Assembly (NCBI RefSeq): GCF_002150785.1
Contig: NZ_MTAZ01000034.1
Span: forward strand, 62,001 to 126,000
Direction: 5' to 3'
Source of the DNA: Arenibacter amylolyticus
GTDB taxonomy: Bacteria; Bacteroidota; Bacteroidia; Flavobacteriales; Flavobacteriaceae
DNA: 64,000 bases
Part shown: in pieces, positions 53,613 through 62,400 of the stretch
Position numbering within the stretch: position 1 is the stretch's first letter
Layout of the letters: each line of letters starts with the position of its first letter
Translations under genes and position numbers: made by a program
Notes under the pieces: generated by a model
Database searches by the model: none
Told to the model about the DNA's origin: nothing
What the model saw: the letters and a program-made list of their open reading frames with translations, nothing else

Positions 53613-55997
53613 ATGAGCCCCAAAACTGAATTTAACAAATCGGAGCATCCGGATCTAAATGAAATTGTAAATCAATACACCAGACACTGGAAATGGTTTA
53701 TAGTATCTATAGCAATTGCCCTTGCGATGGCGTTTATTTATCTCCGCTATACCAAGCCGGAGTATGTTGCTGAAGCAAAAATTCAAATTCTTGACGAGAA
53801 AAGCTCAGGACCCGGTCTTGGGATGTTTCAGGAATTGGAGTTGTTATCAGGTAGTAACACCGCCGTAATCGATGAGATAGAAATAATTAAATCGAGATCC
53901 AATTTTATAGAGGTGGTGAAAAAACTGGGACTCAATACTAGAATAATGGCCCAAGGGAAGATTATGGAAACGGAACTGTATAGCAATTCGCCGGTTAAAA
54001 TAAATTTTATTGAAGCAGATTCCATTATTAACAAAGCAACTTTCCAATTTTTCTTGGAACCTTCATCACCTACAGTCTTTGGATACAGTGAGGATGAGAA
54101 TGCCCCGGTTAGACCGTTGGCCTTTGGGAAAAATATCCCAACTCCAATTGGCGATATTGTAATTACTCCAAATTTGGAGAACTTTGAGCGTTATAAGAAC
54201 TTTAAGTTGAAAGTGGTGGTAGACCCAGTAACCTTGGTGGCTCAAACCTATCGAGATAAGATTAGGATTGTTACTAATGATAAGGTATCCAATATTCTTA
54301 ATATCTCCTTGAATGATCCTATAGAGGAAAAGGCAATTCATATCCTGGATGAGTTGATTCAGATCTATAATAAAAATGCCATAGATGATAAACGTGAAAT
54401 AGCGGACAGGACTTCCAACTTTATAGATGACCGGATAGCAGAAATTTATGGAAATCTTTCCTCAGTAGATCAATCCGCAGAAGATTTTAAAACTGATAGG
54501 GGGCTGACTGATATCGCTTCCGAAGCCAACATTAACTTAAATGTAGGGGTCGCTAATCAACAGGAGTTGGCTGGGATGCGAACCCAACTAAATATAGCCT
54601 CTTCTATGAAGGATATTTTGGAGCAGCAAGGGGGCTTTGAAGTACTGCCGGGTAATATTGGGCTGAATGATCCTAGTATTAGTAGTGCAACTTCGAGGTA
54701 TAACGAGTTGGTGTTGGAGCGAAAGAGGTTGTTGAAAAGTTCTAATGAGAAAAATCCCGTAATTGTAAATTTAGACCAGCAAATATTGGGCCTAAAGCGG
54801 AATATTGAGTCCAGCTTAAATAGTACGGTAGATAATCTTGGGATGCAGGTGAGTGCATTAAGTGGACAGCAAGCCATATTTAATTCCAAAATTTATTCCT
54901 CTCCTAAAAATGAAAGGGCACTTAGGGATATTACCAGGCAACAGCAAACTACAGAGCAATTATACTTGTATTTGCTACAGAAAAGGGAGGAGGCCCAAAT
55001 TGCAGTTGCTTCCACCTCTCCAAAATCTAAAATCATAAATCCAGCGCACAATCCCAGTCCCTTTCCTGTTTCGCCGAAAAAGAAGATTGTTTATTTGGCC
55101 TTTTTTATTCTCGGGGGACTTGTGCCATTTTCAATAATTTATGGTGCTAATTTGTTGGATAACAAGGTGCACAATATGCACAGTTTGGAAAGGGTAGCCA
55201 GTAATATTCCCGTTTTGGGAGAGTTACCGCGATTATCCAGTAAGGAACAAAAAATAATTGGAAAGGAAGATCGTTCTGTACTCGCGGAATCTCTTCGGAT
55301 CATTAGAACCAATTTGGACTATCTAATTAAAACTGACCGCGGTGCTTCCGAAGGTAAAAACAATATAGTTTTTGTGACCTCTAGCGTACCCGGAGAGGGA
55401 AAATCTTTTCTGTCCACTAATTTGGCTATGACCATCGCCAGTACCGATAAGAGAGTATTGCTGCTGGGGGCAGATGTTCGTAATCCCAAGTTATTCTCCT
55501 TTTTTACTGGCAGTAGTACACAAAGAATAGCTGACTTATCGTCTAAAAAGAAGGTAGGTCTTACGGAATACTTGTATGATGACTCCTTGGAATTAAGGGA
55601 AATTATACATCCTATGAAGGTTTTTAAAGAAACTATGGATGTTATTTATTCAGGACGTATACCACCTAACCCAGCTGAATTGTTGATGAGTAAACGGTTT
55701 AAAGAACTATTTAAAGATGTTTCTGAACACTATGATTATGTAATTGTAGATACTGCTCCCTTAATGGTGGTGACGGATACTCTTTTAATCAGTGAATATG
55801 CCAATCATATAATTTATGTTTCTCGTGCTGGTACTACTGAGAAAAAAGCAATACAGTTTCCAATAAAACTTCAGCAAGAAGGTAAAATAAAAGGCCTGTC
55901 GTTTGTTGTGAATTATGTAAAAACCTCCAATCTTGGTTATGGGGGGAAATATGGCTACGGTTACGGCAAGCAGCATAAAAAGTGGTGGAAGTTTTAA
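53613..55997 (+). CDS. wzc: Polysaccharide co-polymerase with BY-type tyrosine kinase (Wzc-like)
   Basis: A 794-residue protein. It has two membrane segments (WFIVSIAIALAMAFIYL near residue 30 and IVYLAFFILGGLVPFSII near residue 495) around a Wzz-type periplasmic domain with coiled-coil stretches, then a GNVR-type linker. A cytosolic BY-kinase follows: Walker A SSVPGEGKS (about 594), Walker A' LLGADVRNPKL (about 619), Walker B YDYVIVDTAP (about 706). The C-terminus is Tyr-rich (YGGKYGYGYGKQ), the likely autophosphorylation cluster. It controls chain length and export together with the Wza-like lipoprotein. It ends the operon before a strong terminator. Confidence 0.96.
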   Translation: MSPKTEFNKSEHPDLNEIVNQYTRHWKWFIVSIAIALAMAFIYLRYTKPEYVAEAKIQILDEKSSGPGLGMFQELELLSGSNTAVIDEIEIIKSRSNFIEVVKKLGLNTRIMAQGKIMETELYSNSPVKINFIEADSIINKATFQFFLEPSSPTVFGYSEDENAPVRPLAFGKNIPTPIGDIVITPNLENFERYKNFKLKVVVDPVTLVAQTYRDKIRIVTNDKVSNILNISLNDPIEEKAIHILDELIQIYNKNAIDDKREIADRTSNFIDDRIAEIYGNLSSVDQSAEDFKTDRGLTDIASEANINLNVGVANQQELAGMRTQLNIASSMKDILEQQGGFEVLPGNIGLNDPSISSATSRYNELVLERKRLLKSSNEKNPVIVNLDQQILGLKRNIESSLNSTVDNLGMQVSALSGQQAIFNSKIYSSPKNERALRDITRQQQTTEQLYLYLLQKREEAQIAVASTSPKSKIINPAHNPSPFPVSPKKKIVYLAFFILGGLVPFSIIYGANLLDNKVHNMHSLERVASNIPVLGELPRLSSKEQKIIGKEDRSVLAESLRIIRTNLDYLIKTDRGASEGKNNIVFVTSSVPGEGKSFLSTNLAMTIASTDKRVLLLGADVRNPKLFSFFTGSSTQRIADLSSKKKVGLTEYLYDDSLELREIIHPMKVFKETMDVIYSGRIPPNPAELLMSKRFKELFKDVSEHYDYVIVDTAPLMVVTDTLLISEYANHIIYVSRAGTTEKKAIQFPIKLQQEGKIKGLSFVVNYVKTSNLGYGGKYGYGYGKQHKKWWKF

Positions 55998-56029
55998 CCG
56001 ACCTACCTCAGAAAGTAAAAATGAACTAT

Positions 56030-56063
56030 AAAACTCCGATAGTTAACCTGTCGGAGTTTTTTT
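56030..56063 (+). terminator. Rho-independent terminator after the Wzc-like gene
   Basis: AAAACTCCGA (56030-56039) pairs perfectly with TCGGAGTTTT (56051-56060) over an 11-base loop, with a T run of seven. It closes the 49668-55997 operon, 32 bases after its stop. Confidence 0.92.
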
Positions 56064-56350
56064 ATAGTAGTTATAAAACCTTAACTTTTTAACTGGATGG
56101 AAGGTAATTTTTTGGATGATATCGCACCAAAAATTTAAGTCAGCAATTCATTTATTAGTCAATACCTATTGCCTAATGAATTGTGATGAAATTATTTATA
56201 CTATAGCTTTGTTGCAGATAGGGGGATAACCAGCTTATTTTACCTAAAAGCCTTTCAATCACCTAAGAATTATCTTCAATTATTCTTCTATTGTATATCC
56301 AGTATTTTGTCGATAAACATCTTGTTTTGAACGAATAAGGTAGGGTCTTC

Positions 56351-56380
56351 TTTCGTCCAGTTGTTATTAGGTTATCTTTG
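56351..56380 (+). promoter_or_regulatory. Candidate promoter of the second giant secreted protein gene
   Basis: TATCTTTG (56373-56380) is a perfect TAnnTTTG -7 element, with TTTCG (56351-56355) about 17 bases upstream as a -33-like site. The start site would be about 50 bases before the ATG at 56436. Confidence 0.5.
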
Positions 56381-56435
56381 TATAGGACTATATGAAGACA
56401 AGGTGGCTGTCGCTATTCTTCTAAATCTGGATATT

Positions 56436-59400
56436 ATGAAAAAGATCTACTCCCCAACCTATTCTACAGTATTAATAGAATTCCTTCAACTTATTTCCAG
56501 TATAAAACCCTTTCTTGGTACCAAGCTAAAATATGGTTTATTATCCTTGTTGGCTTTCTGGATAACGTATAACTCTACCCTGCATGCGCAACTCCCAGAT
56601 TCCCTTAAAAATAAATTTCAACAAGTAAATTTACTTACAGGTCTTAAGAATGCGACCACCATGAAATTTGCTCCTGATGGAAGGATTTTTATTCTAGATA
56701 GGTATGGGGAAGTTCTAATCTATAAAACGGATACCCAAACGGCATTGTCGGCTGGGACAATTCCAGTATTTCATGAGTTGGAAGATGGGCTGTTGGGGTT
56801 AGCCTTTGATCCGGATTTCTTAAACAATGATTTTGTCTATATATATTATTCACCATCCGGGCTAAATGCTAACCGGGTTTCTCGGTTTAAAATGGACGGG
56901 GATGACCTTAATCAATTATCAGAGGTGGTGATGTTGGAATGGGAAACCTCCCGTACGGCAAAGTTTCATTCCGGAGGGGGGCTCGACTTTGATTCCCAAG
57001 GGAATCTTTACATAGCAACCGGAGATAATACGGGCTACGATAACCCATATGCAGCTTGGAATGAAACAGAATCAGATCATAGTGCGGAAAAGTCCTCCTC
57101 CAATACCAACGATTTAAGGGGAAAAATATTACGGATTAAACCCCAACCGGATGGGACTTATACCATTCCTTCGGGAAATCTCTTTCCCGAAGGAACACCT
57201 TTAACAAAACCTGAAATTTATGTGATGGGAGCGCGGAACCCTTATCGCATATTTGTGGATAAGACAAATACAGATTGGTTGTTTTGGGGGGAGGTTGGTC
57301 CTGATGCCAATGAAGCCAATGCACTTGGTCCAGAAGGGTTGGATGAAATGAATTTAACCAAATCGGCAGGAAACTATGGATGGCCGTATTTTTCAGGAGA
57401 TAACAATCAAGCATATCAAATCCCATATAGAACGCCCTCGCCATACTACAACGATCCGGCAGCTCCAGAGAATACCTCTGTCTGGAATACCGGTGCTACG
57501 GTATTGCCCCCGGCCCAACCTGCCTGGATTGAATTCTTCCATAAGAGTTATTTTGCGGGTCCTAGATATTATCACGACGCCAATTTAACCGATGAACAAC
57601 GGTTTCCAGAAGAATTGGATGAAGCGTTTTTTTACTACGATTTCAACACTAGTAAAATTTGGACAGTAACAATGGATGCTCAAGGTAATATCTTGACGGA
57701 TGAGCCCTTTGCCCCTAGCATATTTCCTACAACAGCAGACGGATTTATAGATATGGCGTTTGGCCCCGATGGCAAGATGTATATACTCGCCTATGGAGCC
57801 GGCTGCTGCCCTCAAAATGTAGGGTCCGGTAAGTTAATTCGGGTGGATTATACCGGGATCACAACTAATGCCCCGCCCAATGTACGTATTTCAGCAGATA
57901 CCAATAATGGATCCTTACCATTAACAGTCAACTTTTCCAGCGCAGGAACTACAGATCCTGATGGTGACAGCCCTCTAATATTTAGTTGGGATGTTAACGG
58001 GGATGGAAATACGGATTATACGGTAGAAAACCCTACCCACACCTATCTGGTTGAAGGAACCTACAACGTACAGCTTAAAGTTGACGATGGAAATGGAGGA
58101 ATTGGAGTTAATAATATTACTATATATGCGGGTAATAATGCAGCAGAGTTTACCTTTAATAGTCCGCCAGATGGAGGCCTAATGAATTGGCAAGATGATA
58201 TTCAGGTTGATCTTTTGGTTACTGACGAGGAAGATGGCACTATTGATTGCAATAACGTGAATTTAGTTCCATCCTTAGGGCACCTTAATCATTTCCATGA
58301 TGAGGAGACCCTAAACGGTTGTCCAAAATCTATTACCTTAGACGTAGGTACTGGGCATGGTGCTGATGGGGATACGGATATTTTTTATGTATTGAATACC
58401 AACTATACTGATTCAGGTGGTTTGCAGGCTTTTGATCAGATTGTATTGCATCCCAAAAGGAAGGAAGCCGAGTTTTTTGATACTCAAGAGAATACTCGTA
58501 TTATTCCCAACACTGATCCATTAGAGGGTGGGTTTGAAGCTATAGAGGTAGATAATAATGGTTATATCTCTTTCTCGGGCAGAAATTTACAAAATATCGA
58601 CGCTGTAAAATATAAAGTTGCTGCAGCCCAAGCTGGAGGTACTATAGAATTGAGGCAGGGTAGTCCAACAGGTATACTTTTGGCCACAACCAATGTGCCC
58701 GCAACCGGAGGGTTGGATTCTTGGGTATCGGTACAATCCCCAATTTCTGACCCTGGAGGTAAGAACGACTTGTTTTTTGTGTTTAAACATCCCAGCGCCA
58801 CAACGGATATTTTTAATCTGAATTATGTGGAGTTTATGGGAGCGGGTGTTTCTATAGATAATTCCCCTCCTTTGGTGGGGAGTGTTACAGCAGTTGGGGC
58901 TTCTCAAGTTAAAGTTGTGTTCACGGAATATGTAACCCAAGCCACGGCAGAGCAGCTTTCTAATTACTCAGTGGATAATGGGATAACCATATCTTCTGCA
59001 GTATTGCAAACGGATGGTAGAACGGTTCTACTTGCGGTTTCTACATTGAGTTCGGATGTGGTGTACAATCTTCAAATTAGTAATGTGGAAAATACTTCTG
59101 GGCTTCCTATTGCCACCGATAGTTACCAATTCTCTACCATTAGTTCTACCAGAATTAATGTAGGAGGTAATGAGGGATCATTTAATTATGGAGATTTTAT
59201 AGCCGATAAATTTTTTGGAGGAGGACAGCTTTACAGTATAACGGCCCCAATAGCTGGGACTAATGATGATGCTCTTTATCAAACGGAACGCTATGGGAAT
59301 TTCACCTATGAAGTCCCCGTGCCAGTAGCAGGTGAATATGATATACGATTACATTTTGCAGAACTCTTTTTTGGAGTAGGAGGGCAATCAGGAGGGCCCG

Positions 59401-62400
59401 GTTCACGTATATTTAATGTAAGTATTGAAGGTGTTTCTGTGCTAAACAATTTTGACATCCTAGCAGAAACAGATCCAGCGACTGCCCTTCAAAAAGAATT
59501 TAATAATATAAGTATTACGGATGGCATTGCTAATATCCAATTTACCTCGGTTGTAAATAGTGCTAAGGTCGCCGCTATTGAGATATTACCCCCCGATACT
59601 TTTAGTGTAGAACCTAAAATCACCATTTTATCGCCTGAGTTTGGATGGAGCGTAAACCAAACCTTTGACATTCACTTTTCCGTAGAGAATTGGAAAGTTA
59701 AGGAAGGGGATACTCATATGCATTATTATATAGATGGAAATTTGGTAGCGCCACACTATAGCTACGAGCCACTTACCATTGAAAACCTCAATTTAGGGAG
59801 TCATACTATCCGCTTGGAACTTTTTGATGCCAATCATGTTCCAACGGGGATTTATGATGAAATAATGGTCTCGGTTACCGATCAGGGAGTGTGTAATAGC
59901 ACTATTTTTCCAGACGCTTGGGCTGTTCACCAATTAGAAACTCACTCGCATACAGCAGTCTTTACCATTCCCCACTTCGATTTGGATGGGGATGGATTAA
60001 AAGATATTGTGACTGGCGGTTGGTGGTACAAAAATCCGGGTGCGGCTTCCGGTAACTGGGAAAAAAAGACCATTGGAGGTAATTTTGGGAACGTGGTTCA
60101 TGTGTACGACTTTGATGGGGATGGTCATATGGATCTTTTAGGAACAGAGATCGGCCCGCCGGGAAGCGAGTACCAGAGTGAACGATTGTTGTGGGCTAAG
60201 AACGATGGCAATGGGAACTTTACAGTTTACAATAATATTCCAGTTGTGAATACGGGATATGGTGAACCTTTTTTAGCGGGTATTACCGGTGGCGATTTTG
60301 GACTGGGATCCCCTTACCAAATGGCAATTAACTGGAACGGTGCAGAATCTACCAATTTTCCGGTACAAATGTTGACACCCACTGCAGACCCCACTACAGG
60401 CACCTGGACCTTGGAAGCTATCAGCAATGACCCTTCTGGGGAAGATATAGAGGTAGGAGATATCGATGGGGATGGGAGGCTAGACCTTTATCAAGGAATC
60501 AACTGGTTGCGAAACGAAGGGGATGGCACCTGGACTACCTATCCAATAAATGTTGGGTATGCAACCACCCCAGACCGTATTCAATTAGCCGATTTTAATG
60601 GGAATGGAAGATTGGACGGTGTGGTTGGTCAATTAGGTCTTGGAACCGATCCAGACCGAATGCAGCTCGCCTGGTTTGAATCACCTGCAGACCCTACCCA
60701 ACCATGGACAAAACACATCATTAGCAATTCTGTCAATGGAAGTTTAAGCCTTTTTGCCATCGATTTTGATTTTGATGGGGATATGGATATCGTAGTAGGG
60801 GAGTGGAATGGAAGTAAACGTCTCATTGCCTTTGAAAATGACCTATGTAATAGCGGACAATGGATCGAACATATTCTGGATGACGGATCCTTGAACCTAG
60901 AACATCACGACTCGGCCATGGTGGTGGATATTGACAACGACGGGGATTTAGACGTGGTTTCCAATGGATGGTTAAATAACAAAGGACCCCGTATTTACGA
61001 AAACACCACCCTTTCGCCACAACAACAAGATCCAGTTGCTGACGCCGGTGAGGATCAGGTAGTATTATTACCCACAACAAGCGTTACACTCAATGGAACA
61101 GGGAGCGATCCCAATGGCGGAACCGTAACCTTTTTATGGAATCAAGTAAGTGGCCCAAATACCGCTACGCTTAGTGGGGAAAATACCACCAATTTAAGCG
61201 TTACCGATATGGTGGAAGGTGTCTATGTATTTAGGCTTACAGTAACCAATAATAGAAATAATTCAGTTTATGATGAAGTAAGCGTTTCGGTGGAAGAAGA
61301 GGTGTTGGCAATACGGATCAATTCTGGTGGGCCAGCCTATACATTTAATATAGTAGAATGGGCGGCGGATCAATCTTTTACCGGTGGCACTACTTTCAGC
61401 AATAATATAGCGATAGCCAATACTTCCAATGATAAATTGTATCAAACAGAACGTTACGCATCCTCTGGTACCTTGGTCTATGATATTCCAGTCAACGATG
61501 GAACCTATGATTTAAATCTTCATTTCGCAGAGATATTCCATGGGGTGCCTGGTCAGGGTTCTGCAGGTGGGGAAGGTTCTAGGGTCTTTAATATAGAAGT
61601 GGAAAATGGTCAGGTGCAAATAGATAATTACGACATAGTGGCTGCTGCTGGTGGTAGTGCAACGGCAGTAATAGAACATTATGAAAATATTACGGTAAAT
61701 GATGGTAGTTTAACAATTACCCTTACCTCCGTAGTGGATTTCCCGAAAATATCTGGAATTGAGGTCCTTAAATCGGGAGGTACTTCTGAATTACCTATCG
61801 TATCGGCAGGGAAAGACAAGTCACTTACCCTGCCTACCAATAGTATAGTTTTGGATGGGTCGGCCTATGATCCGGATGGAGGAGCTATTGTTAGTTACCT
61901 TTGGACACAGGAAAGTGGACCCAATATGGCAACCTTGTCCAATGAAACTACGGACAACCTTACCGTTAACGACCTAGTGGAAGGAACTTATGTTTTCCGC
62001 TTGACGGTGACGGACGATGAAGACGACTCTGCTTGGGATGAAATGGTATTAACAGTGCTGAGCGATCCCGTGCCATTTAGAATTAATTCTGGGGGTCCAG
62101 ATTTTGAATTTAATGGTGAACTATGGAGTGCCGATCAATTCTTTAGCGGTGGAGGATTACATAGTAATGTAATTCCTATTGCTAATACAGAAAATGATAC
62201 TCTATACCAGACAGAGCGATTTATTACAAGTGGTAATCTTATTTATGAAATTCCGGTTGACAATGGAAAACACAATGTAAGCTTGCACTTTGCCGAAATT
62301 TATTTTGGTGTCCCAAATGGGGATCCAAATGGTGGTGTAGGTTCTAGGGTGTTCCATATAGATGTTGAAAATGGAGCACAAAGAATAGAGAATTATGATA

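Noticed and set aside
57136-61445. Minus-strand frames under the second giant gene
   Set aside because: The plus-strand frame is continuously open with clear domain motifs; I checked its codon phase at several points up to 63960.
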